The notes under the pieces: generated by a model
What the model was told of the DNA's origin: nothing
The model's database searches: none
Seen by the model: only the letters and a program-made list of their open reading frames with translations
Assembly (NCBI GenBank): GCA_000697475.1
Contig: JNEU01000754.1
Span: forward strand, 1-64,000
Direction of reading: 5' to 3'
Length of the DNA stretch: 64,000 bases
Source: Lichtheimia corymbifera B2541
Lineage: Eukaryota > Mucoromycota > Mucoromycetes > Mucorales > Lichtheimiaceae
Shown here: in pieces, positions 49,032 through 59,920 of the stretch
Numbering within the stretch: the stretch's first letter is position 1
Layout of the letters: every line of letters begins with the position of its first letter
Position numbers and translations under genes: made by a program

Positions 49032-49776
49032 TGCGTATATGTTCTTGAGAAGAAGATGTAGTAAAGAGAGAGAAAGAGAACAAAGCAATGGATCAATGGT
49101 ATAATGAAGTAGTAAAAACATTGTTTCCCACGCTTGCATAATTGGACCTGGTAGCTACCAGTGATCTGTGCACCTTTTGTATGCGCATTAGCCACATTTT
49201 CCATATACAGTGAAATATCACCGTATATGTTAGCGCATTAACATTTGCTCATTGCTTAGATACTCGTCTATACCCTTTCACCTTAAATAAGATGGCAACG
49301 ATCATTGCTTGCCCTTATATTTTTCAATAGGGTCATCTAGGCGAGATCAACCACTTTTTGCTTGTCCCAATGGATCGCTTTTTATGCACGTGGACATGGA
49401 TCCATCAATTTGGTTCTAGCGATTTCGCTGAGCATGGTGTACCACTGCGTAAGTCTTCCCACGGAAGCAAAAACTGCGTACTATTATCAATAATCTCAAT
49501 AACTGAGCAGCAAGTTCCTTGCGATACATATATTAAGCAATAGCAATATCATGAAGCATATAATAACATAGGGCGCTGGGGTAAATGATGATGGTGCATG
49601 ATCCCGATTACCCGTGTCCAACGCATGATGCATATAAAAGAGTGAGTTTGTGCAAACTTCCGGTACTACCATTACCGTATTACTGGCACCTTAACAATGT
49701 TGTTACCAATGATACCAGCTTTAATGTCACACAGCTCGAGTGTCCCATTTGCTATGATGTATGTGTGTATCCCAAA
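49032..49776. other. Intergenic between methyltransferase copies
   Basis: A 112-codon frame starts at 49585, but its right part overlaps the second copy in antisense and it has no family features. The rest appears non-coding. Confidence 0.45.
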
Positions 49777-50499
49777 CTACAATTGTTCCAACACCAACCA
49801 GCGATCGTAGCCCTCTTGATCCTGGTACGTAGCAACCACCTTCCACTGAGTCATGATTGCCTTGATACGGTCAACCATACCGCGGCCAAATTCGATGACA
49901 AACTTGGCGTGTGGATGCATTAACTTGGGAGCCACTGTGTTGATGATACCATAACATTCAAATCCTTCATCACCAGTAAACATGGCCACGGCAGGTTCAT
50001 GCAATGGTGTCTCAGGCTTGGTGTTGACCGTGTATGGAGGATAAGCCAAGACCAGATCGAACGATCCAACATGACGGCTATCCAATAAGGCCATGTCACA
50101 TGCGACAAAGTCAGCATTGACAACATTGAGCCATGCTTGATTCCCACGTGCAACGTCTACAGCATCTTGACTGATATCGATACCCACACCTTCCACCGAC
50201 TTGGGCCGTCCATGGATGTTTTGAATACGATGCATGAGCGACAAAAGCAAATTGCCGGATCCGGTGCCAATATCCAGCACACGTTGCGTTTTGGCAGGGT
50301 TCTTTTTTATTTCCTCCAAAAGAATTTCCTCAGCAGCATTCACCAGAATCTTTGAACGTTCACGGGGGATCAAGCATTTCTCTGACACCTTGAATTTCAG
50401 ACCACAGAATTCAGCTTCACCTTTGATATACGCAAGTGGTCTCTCACTTGTAGGAGTGGTTGTAGTTTGTTTGGTTTGATTGAGTATAGTGGTTGTCAT
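49777..50499 (-). CDS. HemK/PrmC-type methyltransferase paralogue with altered motif (YPPY)
   Basis: Single exon, 240 aa from the ATG at 50499; two codons upstream in frame begin with GTG and are not used. The SAM loop VLDIGTGSGNLLL and GVGIDIS are conserved, but the catalytic NPPY is replaced by YPPY (near residue 154, context LVLAYPPYTVN). It lies between the APPY copy and the fusion gene, all on the minus strand, so the three arose by tandem duplication. Fold and frame are well kept while the catalytic residue is not, which argues for selection on a changed role rather than free decay. Confidence 0.85.
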   Translation of the reverse strand: MTTTILNQTKQTTTTPTSERPLAYIKGEAEFCGLKFKVSEKCLIPRERSKILVNAAEEILLEEIKKNPAKTQRVLDIGTGSGNLLLSLMHRIQNIHGRPKSVEGVGIDISQDAVDVARGNQAWLNVVNADFVACDMALLDSRHVGSFDLVLAYPPYTVNTKPETPLHEPAVAMFTGDEGFECYGIINTVAPKLMHPHAKFVIEFGRGMVDRIKAIMTQWKVVATYQDQEGYDRWLVLEQL

Positions 50500-50719
50500 G
50501 GCCACAAGAGATAGTAGAGAATAGTCAATTTGGTTATTTCAATATATAAGAGAATCCAGGGCTTAGCCGCATTACAATCATGCAAAGCATGAATCATGTC
50601 TATTGGTACGAATAAATGGTATAGCGTCTTTATTATCTCCTAATAAAGTAAAAAAGGGGACTAGAATGGGCTTGTTGTATCACAACTATAGCGATTTTAT
50701 ATGTACAAAAGAGACCTTT

Positions 50720-52649
50720 TTATTGTAATTCTAATACTAGACAACGATCCCAGCCCTGTTTATCCTTGCGTACCTCGACAGTTTTCCATCCAGTCATAAT
50801 GAGCTTGACGCGATCCATCATGCCTTTACCGCACTCGAGCACCAATTTTGCATGACGATGCATGACCTTGGGAGCGACCTTGCTCAATACAGTATACCAT
50901 TCATATCCATCGTCACCAGCAAACAAAGCCATAGCGGGTTCCTGTAATAGCAGATTGAAGTCCTTCCTGTGCTTGAATGAGCTCTTGACGATGGTCTCGT
51001 TGAGATAGGGTGGATTGCATACGACGATATCGAATAAGCCTTGCTGGCTACAATCTAAAAGTGCCATATCGCATTCGGTAAAGGTGACATCATGGTCAAG
51101 GCCGAGGCTTGTTTGATTTTCGCGTGCAACTGCCAAAGCATCTCTGCTGATATCGATCCCCAATCCTTGGACGTTGATATGATTGTCTTTGATTCGATGT
51201 ATAATGGATAGCAATAAATTACCGCATCCAGTGCCAATGTCGAGTACACGTTGCTGCTGCTTGTTTTCACCCTTCTGTTGTTGTAGAATAGCAACCGCTG
51301 CGTCCACCAACGTTTCAGTACTGGGTCGCGGAATCAAACATGCTTCGGATACTTTGAATGTGAGTCCATAGAATGCCTTTTCACCCAACATGTACGCCAA
51401 GGGCTTTTCAGTCGCATCACCCGCTTCAACCTGATCCAATTGTTCTTGTTCTTGACCGTCAGTGACACGTCCCAGCTTTTTTAAGGCCTCGAGCTTTTCA
51501 TCCAATTTGCGTCTCCAAAACTTTTGTTCACGTGCACGTAACAATTCAAACTTTTCAGGTTCTGCTGCTTCCCATGTCATCATCTCACGCGTCGTTGGAT
51601 GTAATAACTGCAGTCGGGTCACGCTCATGCATAATCCCTTATCTCGACTGGATTTGAGATACTTGGTATAAGTCGAGTTGCCTGCGATCGGATGGTCTGC
51701 TTGATGATATAGCAAACTCCGGATGGCCATGCTCGAAAAAGGTGTATGCAGGTCAAGGTCAAGTGTACTCAAGTAATCGGCATTGTTGGACCGTGTAATC
51801 TGCACCAGACGTAGATCGGATACAACTTCACTCGCTGATCGTGTCAAAGTAACGGCATTGCTGTCTTCTTCTTCTTCCTCTTCCTCCTCCTCGTCGTTGT
51901 CGCCGTCCGTAACGCTCTTTGTGATATCGTCTGTGGTGGGATCAACAAGTGGTGCTTTCAATGTGGTACTCCTCAAGGTCGACATGAGATCGGCTGGCAC
52001 TTTGCCGTGGCAAATGACACGCATCGTCACCTTAAAGTCTTGACATTGTTGATAAGCTTGACTAAGGACCTGCTTGGCATGGTTGGACGTTGCAATAACC
52101 AGCTGAAAGAGATACACAAGAAATTAGCCTACATACATCAATGTCAATAAAAGCTATATTTACCAGGCCAGATGCAGCTTTTTGCAAAGTATAAGGACTC
52201 CAGCAGACATAATCTTCTCTTGCAAGCGAGAGAGCATAGGGTAGAGCACGTTCAAATATACCATAACTCTTTCCAAATGAGATAAAGAAATTTGTAAATA
52301 GCATCACGTCCTATGTACTTACTTGTCCAGGTGCTTTCCACACAATAGCAACATGCTCATCCTGATATCGGATATCCACAGGAACTTGACGAAGCTTTTC
52401 TTGTTCCACACGCGCTCGATCATAACGCACTTCGACAACATCCCCTTTATGTAATATCCGAGTCTCTTCAACATGCTCGCCGTTCACCGTAATCTCTTGT
52501 CGTCTAAATGATCGTTTACAACATTCTTTGGATTGAACAATATGTCGATAGTGCTGTGTTAGCCATTTGAGCGCACGTGTATTATCATCAGCTTCGGGGA
52601 CAGTGGCTTTGATGTAATTGATCTTCTCGTTGATAGCCGGTACTGCCAT
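50720..52649 (-). CDS. Fusion of S4/RluA-like pseudouridine synthase domain and HemK/PrmC-type methyltransferase
   Basis: Model, minus strand: 52649-52323, 52268-52164, 52102-50720; 604 aa. Residues about 30-75 resemble an S4 RNA-binding domain (ITVNGEHVEE and VVEVRYDRAR). Residues about 80-165 resemble an RluA-type core (IVWKAPGQ, FERALPYALS, ASGLLVIATSNHAKQVL). The catalytic HRLD motif of that family is replaced by YTLQ before the conserved ASGL, so the synthase half is probably inactive. After an acidic linker (a run of Glu near 215) comes a methyltransferase: PLAYMLGEKAFYGLTFKVS, SAM motif VLDIGTGCGNLLL, and an intact catalytic NPPY near 507. HemK/PrmC enzymes methylate glutamine in GGQ release factors. 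Here the RNA-binding half may direct it to the ribosome; that is inference. Confidence 0.82.
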
Positions 52650-53957
52650 TGAGTTGGGGTATAAAAGAGAGAGAGAAAGAGATGATGATGGAAAATCAGC
52701 TCGGCCACATTTGAGGAAGGGAAAAAAATTAACATTACGGGGACCGACAATCCACTCACATCCAAGCAGTGTTCATGCCGTATTGTACTACCGACGTCTT
52801 TCAATTGTCCGCCATCCTGTGCATGCGTGGGTGGGTTCATTCACTTTGAACAATGGCCCTAATGGCTAAACTTTGTATTACTTGCAGCTGTCAATGCATC
52901 ATCCCATTTACAGTAAACTCAAGACACCTACCATATGGCGCAAATAATGATGCACATGATTGTCGAACATCACCAGCGGCTCTTTTCACGTCGTATACTA
53001 GTAACCACTGATCCTTGTCACACACCTTGCTATAACACAACATCCTCTCGGCTTGAATATAAGCATGCTGACTGCTTGAGCAGACTATTCATCAAGTGCT
53101 TAGATGTCCTTATACTAGGAGGCACAATAAGCCTTTTCTCTTGTTGGGTTGACTTGTGATGGCTTCCTATATGGGTTGAACAAGCTATATGGTATCCCGG
53201 AGTTGGGCTCTAAATAGCATAGAACGTTGCTGCACGCAAGTGATCATCGGCTAGCAGACGTTGAAACAGTTCTAGAGGCTATCTAGGTACTTCTATAAAG
53301 ATTTCTTATGCATATTTTTGGGCTCTTCATTTCTTGCTACATCACTCTGATAGATAAGTCCCATTAAGTTTCTTGATTTACTTTCGGAGCGTTCGCTCTG
53401 GGTATCATGCAGGCATATAAACACCGTATGCAGTGGTACATGTAGGGTCTCCTTGATCCATGCATTAAATTAGGTAGACATGACAACCAATTGTGACCGT
53501 TCTCGTTGACACCAGACTTTTGTCACCATGTTTACTACATTCAATCAATGGCGTACTTTTTGCCTATTCCATGCACCTCCTTGCTCCGAGATACAAACTA
53601 TGATTTCATCTATGCCATACTTGGCTTCATCTTCGAATGTCACCTTCTGAATTGTCGTTCACGTGCATATATAGTGTTTCATTGCTGATGTGTTGTAATT
53701 TTATAGTACCATTAATCATCATTGGGATAACTGTGATACTATGTAGCACTTCGTCTCCTTCTCTACGCATTTCCTATCAACGCAGTCGTTATACGATTCA
53801 ATAACTGGGTACAAAGAGGGAACGCGATGATCATGACAAAGGCTGAAAATATTTATGCATATTTCGTTACGCCAACAGGAGTATAAGGAGGACTGTTTGC
53901 CTTTTTGCTGTTTGTAGTTCCTTTTACCTCAAGTGTACATCAAAATCCGTTTTCATA
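52650..53957. repeat. Intergenic with MCT upstream duplicate
   Basis: The left part is the promoter of the fusion gene, with an AG-rich run near 52664-52682. Bases about 53200-53670 match 24985-25330 in inverted orientation (best at 53490-53670), the 5' flank shared by two MCT copies. No gene is supported. Confidence 0.6.
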
Positions 53958-55572
53958 ATGATAGACTCAACTAAGCAAGCGCTATCCTATAATAGCACCA
54001 TCACTACCAGTGGTATAACTTCGAGCAGTTCAACTGATGTAAAAGAACAATATGATGGCACTATACACGAATCTGATTTGTTATCATTGCCGTCAATCCA
54101 CGACCACAAGCATCGTATACAAGAAGACGTTGTAGAGCATAGACCTGAGGAGACGTCATTGAGTGCTGGTGGCGAGGATAGTGGCATCACGCAAGCCGAT
54201 ATACTAGCGTACTATTATACTGAAGGCTTGAAAAACCCGGGATGGCTTACGGTGCTTGCGGCATTCATGCTTAACTTTTATACGTTTGGCATTGTATGTA
54301 GCTGGGGTGTCTTTCAGGTCCTGTAAGTGAATGCGACAATGGCAGTTGACATGTATCTAACCATGACTTATATACGGCGAATGCAAAGATACCTCGAGGT
54401 GTATGCTGAGAAAACGGATGAAGCGCTTCTTTCCTTAGTAGGAACATCTGCTTTTGGACCCATGTATGCTCTTGGTTTGGTTGGCACACCTATTATACAG
54501 CGATTGAATTATCGTAGTACCATCTTTCTAGGTGCCGTCATTTGTTGTCCCCTCAGTCAGATTCTTGCCAGCTTTGCTACTGAGGTATGGCAAATAGCCT
54601 TATGTAGTCTTATGTTTGGCTTTGGCACAGGTCTTTGTTATACCGCATCCTCAACATTACCCTCACAATGGTTCGAAAAACGGAGGGGCTTTGCAAGTGG
54701 CATCGCAAGTAGTGGCACATGTATTGGTCCCATGGTATTTTCACCGCTAGCACAATCATTGATCACGAATTTGGGATACCGTAACGCGCTACGTGTGCTT
54801 GCTGCTATCGGTTTCGCCACCTGTTGCCTAGGTGTGATCTTGATCCGGCCACGAAACTCAAAGCCACCAGCACAATCGAAGGGTGAAAAGCGACCATCCA
54901 AGTGGTGGCAACGTAACCTATCACTGGATCAATCCATGTTTACATGGGAATACAACCTTTTTCTCTTACATTCATTCTTGGTGACATTTGCCTATCCAAT
55001 CCCTTTCTTGCTAGCACAAACCTATGCATCCGAACTCGGTGCTGACCCTGCTTTTGCATCCATTTTCCTTTCGGTCCTTGAAGCAGGCAATGGTCTTTCA
55101 CGTATCATATTCGGTTGGCTTGGCGATCAATGGCTAGGTCGCATCAATGTTCTTTTTCTCACTACATTCATATCTGGTACAGGTAAATTATAATAGCGTG
55201 ATTCATGCACTCATCCATGATGTCGGTTACACAGGCATTTTCACGTCGGTGATTTGGCAAAATGCAATCAGCATTCACATATTTGTGCTCTACTGCGTTG
55301 CCTTTGGGTTTACAGGTGGTGTCGCTGGCGGATTGCAGCCTGTCATTAGTGCAGAGATCGTGGGTGTCGATAGGATTCAAGAAGGCGCGGGTGTATCATA
55401 CTTTGTATCATTCTTCGGCCACTTGGCTGGAGCACCCATAGCAGGATCTCTACACCTCCACTATGGATGGACTGCAGCTATCCAGTTTACTGGTGCGATG
55501 GCCATTGCATCATCAATTGCTGTTTTGGGAACAAGGTTCTTATTCAATAAGCGTCTGCTAGCAAAAGTGTGA
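53958..55572 (+). CDS. MCT-type (SLC16-like) MFS transporter, copy 2
   Basis: Fungal monocarboxylate-transporter homologues move small organic acids or other solutes across the plasma membrane or vacuole; the substrate is not predictable here. Model: 53958-54322, 54389-55176, 55235-55572; 496 aa. A donor 6 nt further on (55183) would also keep the frame. An N-terminal hydrophilic tail of about 95 residues precedes the family start YYTEGLKNPGWLTVLAAFMLNF, and about 12 membrane helices follow. LGTRFLFNKRLLAKV closes the protein. Signature stretches are FGFGTGLCYTASSTLPSQWF and ASIFLSVLEAGNGLSRIIFG. It is closest in layout to the broken inverted copy at 23-24.6 kb, with which it also shares both flanks. 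Confidence 0.88.
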
Positions 55573-56487
55573 CGATACGCATCATTCCACAACATTGGAT
55601 AGTCATAGATATTATTCCTTTTAAATGACTTCGTACTATAGAAATAATAGTAATTATATTTTGACGAGACATAGTTCCTTGATCCTATCAAGTAAATTAA
55701 TCATCTGGAAACATGTGCGTTCTACGAACAGGCATTGGCGAGATGTACATGTAAGAAAACATTCTTCTAAGATAAAAGGTCCACAAGAAGAACCATAACT
55801 CCAAGAACCTTATATACACCTTTGAAAACAAGCTATGATCAGCGTTATATACCACCTACGACGTAGGTAATAGTAATTATGTCCCTGCCACGATAAGGAG
55901 ACTGCAAATATCATTCAGTATGAGTGATTTTCGTCATGCAGGGGTGACGATCCAACTCGCTCATGGACAGAAATGACACGTCGAATCGCGGTCCCTGAAA
56001 TTGTTGTACAATGCTTGACATGAAACCCGTTTCTGGGTAAAAAGCTCCTTTTAGGAAACACTGGATCGCCCACTGATGGATTCCTCGCTGCACACGTCTC
56101 CTTTTCTGTCGATGCAGATCATTTGCAGCAGATCGTCATCTTTGATGACCAGTAACAATGGTCTTTTCCCTTTCCCCTCAACAATGGTTAAATGCGATAA
56201 TACAATGATCATGTTGCATAGGATGATATTATGTTGGCTGGTCTCAATCTACATATATCAGCAGAATGATACATAACACAACCAAGCATGTATCTAAAAA
56301 AAAAACGCGAGAGCGTGGATGAAGGAGAAATATGTATGCGTGGCATCAGATTCAAAGGGAGAAATGGCGGTCTCCTTTCAACTTGGCTTATTTCTGCACT
56401 TGCAATTTCTGTACTTTTCTTTTATCCTTATTCCATTTTAGCGTATAAATACACAATTTTATGTCATATTGACCGAATCAAAAGGCC
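55573..56487. other. Intergenic between MCT copies 2 and 3
   Basis: The first 260 bases share similarity with the downstream flank of the inverted MCT copy. The remainder holds the promoter of copy 3. Short frames (60-67 codons) have no family features. Confidence 0.5.
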
Positions 56488-58148
56488 ATGACAAACACTA
56501 CGAATATTCAATTCGACCTTACACAAGCAACAGCAACAGCAGCGGAAATTGGCGGCAGCCACACCATACCAAAAAGACCCATCGCTAGTCGACAAGACGA
56601 TGATGACTGGCATGAGTCTACTTTAACGAGCGTATCATCATCCATGGATCACAAGGAAAAACATCATCATCATAAGCATAACAGATACATGCACAAGGAA
56701 GAGACGGAAGTGGAACATGCACCTGACGAGAGAACGTTACGCCCTGATGACGATTATTACAGTGACACTACCAAGCAACCAGAAGCGTATTATACAGAAG
56801 GCTTGAAGAATCCAGGATGGCTTACGGTGTTAGGGACGTTTTTGTTGAACATTTATACATGGGGCGTTGTATCTAGCTGGGGAGTCTTGCAAGTTTTGTG
56901 AGTGCACTGTTTGCAAAGATAACCATTTACAAGATCACTGACGTAAAAGAAAAAGGTACCTAGACTTGTATGCTGGGCAAACGGATGAAGCACGTATTTC
57001 CTTTGTTGGAACAACAGCCAACGCCATCATTCTTGCTCTCGGTTTGGTTGGCACGCCTATTATACAGCGACTTCATTATCGCTGTACCATCTTCCTAGGT
57101 GCTGTCATTTGCTGCCCTCTCAGTCAGATCCTTGCTAGCTTTGCTACTGAGCTATGGGAGGTTTTCTTAACGCTCGGGTGCATGTTTGGCTTTGGAGCTG
57201 GTCTTTGCTACATCGCCTCCTCAACGTTACCCTCACAATGGTTCCAAAAACGGAGGGGCTTTGCAAGTGGCGTTGCAAGTTGCGGTGCATGTGTTGGTCC
57301 CATGGTCTTTTCACCGCTAACACAATCATTGATTACAAACCTGGGATACCGCAACGCACTACGTGTACTGGCTGCTATTGGGTTCGTCACTTGTTGTCTA
57401 GGTGTGATATTGATACGACCACGGTATCCACCACCCTCACCATCATCATCATTGAAAAGCGAAAAGCAAGAATACAAATGGTGGCAACGTATCCTAGTAT
57501 TCGATCGAGCCATGTTTACTTGGGAATATAACTTTTACCTATTACATTCATTCTTGTCGACCTTTGGATACCTTCCACCTTTTATATTAGCACAAACCTA
57601 TGCATCCGAACTCGGTGCTGATCCTGCTTTTGCATCCATCTTTATTTCGATTCTTGAAGCAGGCAATGGTCTTTCACGTATCATATTCGGTTGGCTTGGT
57701 GATCAATGGATAGGTCGCATCAATGTTCTTTTTCTCACTACATTCATATCTGGTACGTATAAACTATAATGGCGTAATTCATGCATTCATCCATGATGTC
57801 GGTTACACAGGCATTTTCACGTCGGTGATTTGGCAAAATGCAATCAGCATTCATATGTTTGTGCTCTACTGCGTTGCCTTTGGGTTTACAGGCGGTGTCT
57901 TTAGTGGATTGCAGCCTGTCATCAGTGCGGAGATCGTTGGTGTTGATAGGATTCAAGAAGGTGTTGGTGTATCATACTTTTTATCGCTCTTTGGTATCTT
58001 GACTGGAACACCCATCATGGGGTCTTTGCATCTACACTATGGATGGACCGCAGCAATTCAGTTTACAGGTGCGATGACCATAGCGTCGGCGATAGCTGTT
58101 TTGGGTACAAGATTCTTGATGAATAAGCGTTTGCTGGCAAAGGTGTAA
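56488..58148 (+). CDS. MCT-type (SLC16-like) MFS transporter, copy 3
   Basis: Model: 56488-56897, 56956-57752, 57811-58148; 514 aa. Same three-exon layout as copy 2, with both introns at the same positions and phases. The hydrophilic N-tail is longer (about 110 residues) and includes a His/Lys-rich cluster near 52-63 that could be regulatory or metal-binding. The core is very similar to copy 2, while the N-tails are quite different. It does not share the upstream duplicate flank, so it separated earlier than the copy 1/copy 2 duplication. All membrane helices are complete. Confidence 0.88.
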
Positions 58149-58411
58149 TGATCCATTATAGAGCCCAACCCCTTTTGATATACAACATTATTATAGATGC
58201 ACTACATTGTAGATAGAACGCCCAATCACATGTCCTTAAAAATCACATCAGATAATGAAGAAGCGAATGCATTCTCTTGTTTATGACGAGTACATATACA
58301 TATCAAGAAAAGGCTACTGGTTGTAATGCAAGTAAATTTATAAAGACAGTGGTTAAAAAGAACAATAAAAGTGGTGGTAAAGGTAGAGGAGCTACGGGGA
58401 CAGGTGATCAT

Positions 58412-59394
58412 CTAATGTTCTGTGCTGGTGGAAGGTGGAGCAACGTTTACGATATAATAGGGTAAGGCAGGCTATGATACAAAAAGAAGGGTTAAAAAAG
58501 TGCACAGATACATCTAGATCCAATCAACTTGCCTGTATCTTGTTATTCTTATCGCACTGTATAAGCCAGTCAGGCTTGACCACTGGGATGGAGTGTTTCA
58601 CCGCCTTCTCATAATTGTCACCTCTTGGGACTTGTGCCAGCAAATGGGTTGTTTCACTCGTAACCTCCTCGCTCCATGATGCACCCAGCTTCTCAACCAA
58701 GGCTTTGAGTTCAGGAATCACAGTCTCGGATTGCTCGAGTATACCAAAAGAAACCACGATACCCGTCAAATCTTCCATCTTATGCGTGCGCACCGTCACC
58801 TTGTTCGATTCAAAGCTGCCTGCTGTTGTCTTGATGACGATATGGAACTCGTATTCATGATCGACATCCAATCCAGAGAGTTTAATAAAGTTGGTCTCGG
58901 TAGGGACGTCCTAGTATGATGATGATGATGAGTCCAAGAGGGAAGCATGTATGCAGCTGTTGTTATTATTACCTGTGCTAATTTTGTGTCATTTTTGTAT
59001 ACGTCAAGGGATCTCAAGTCTGCTGTGTATAACTCGAGTGAATCCCATTCAAGAATCAGGGACGTTTGTGTGATATTTCGAACGCGTACAACAGGATTCA
59101 CAGGCTCATGTCGACCAAACTTTGTAAGGATGTTTTCTTGCAACTCCCAAAACTCGTGCATTTTCTTGTCTTCATCATCCGTATTGCGGTTCACAGTGAT
59201 ATTCACGATGCTTCCGGACGATACACCTTTGGGTAATAACAAGGAGGGGAACTCGATGAGATGGTGGTCCTCGGTCAGGAGAATGGCCTAACTCGCGTGT
59301 TGTGGTCAGCATGAGTCATTTGCAATGATACCCAATAAACCATTCTTACCATGCCGGCATCGAGCCTTCCGACAGTGAATTGTACAGACGTCAT
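58412..59394 (-). CDS. CHS5: Chs5-like exomer component (FN3-BRCT), tail-less
   Basis: In yeast, Chs5 is the scaffold of exomer, which exports chitin synthase III and a few other cargoes from the trans-Golgi. Model, minus strand: 59394-59350, 59287-58973, 58910-58533, 58471-58412; 265 aa. The N-terminal dimerisation region TSVQFTVGRLDAGM, LIEFPSLLLP and GSIVNITV is followed by an FN3 domain (about 75-165) and a BRCT domain (about 170-250, THLLAQVPRGDNYEKA, VVKPDWLIQC). The last intron begins GCAAGT after CAG, the consensus of GC-AG introns. Reading through would stop two codons later; splicing adds PALPYYIVNVAPPSTSTEH. The long Lys-rich tail of yeast Chs5 is absent. Confidence 0.88.
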
Positions 59395-59920
59395 GGAGGA
59401 GAGAATGGGTGTGTGTGTGTATGTAGACGAGAGCAAAGCCAAGAAACGAGAGAATTATGAGCGGAACCAAGAGAGCAAAGTATTTCCAGATCTGGATAAG
59501 GTTAGCTCGGAATGAACAATGAAGCATGGCCATCTTCATGCAAGTCTTTTTTTCTTATTTGCCACACAACAAAGAGTAACAAAGGCATTAAGTATCTCAC
59601 GACTAGCCCTCATAAATAGCAATGTTTCCTTATCCTTGTTGCTGAAACTGGCAACAAAATAAAACTCTCCTTGGAGCAAAAAGTGGTTCCAATGTAAACA
59701 ATATTCTTCAGGCTCATTGTGTCTTTATAATGATGTATTGGTAGTTCATTTACACTGATGATGATAATGTATATTAATAGTATATAAAGGGACTCATGGG
59801 TGAGGGAGGGTGTATATTCATGTATCCTTGCGCACAACATTTGACATACAAGACTCAGCCCAACTCTGACCAATTCTTATTCTCCACTCCTTCTCAGCTG
59901 TCCACCATTCTCCCCCGACC
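59395..59920. promoter_or_regulatory. Divergent promoter between CHS5 and RPAP3
   Basis: Both genes start here on opposite strands. A TATA-like run TATATAAAGG lies at about 59781-59790, roughly 135 bp before the RPAP3 ATG, with a pyrimidine-rich leader (59875-59918). A TG tract lies near 59409-59420. No coding sequence is supported. Confidence 0.4.
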
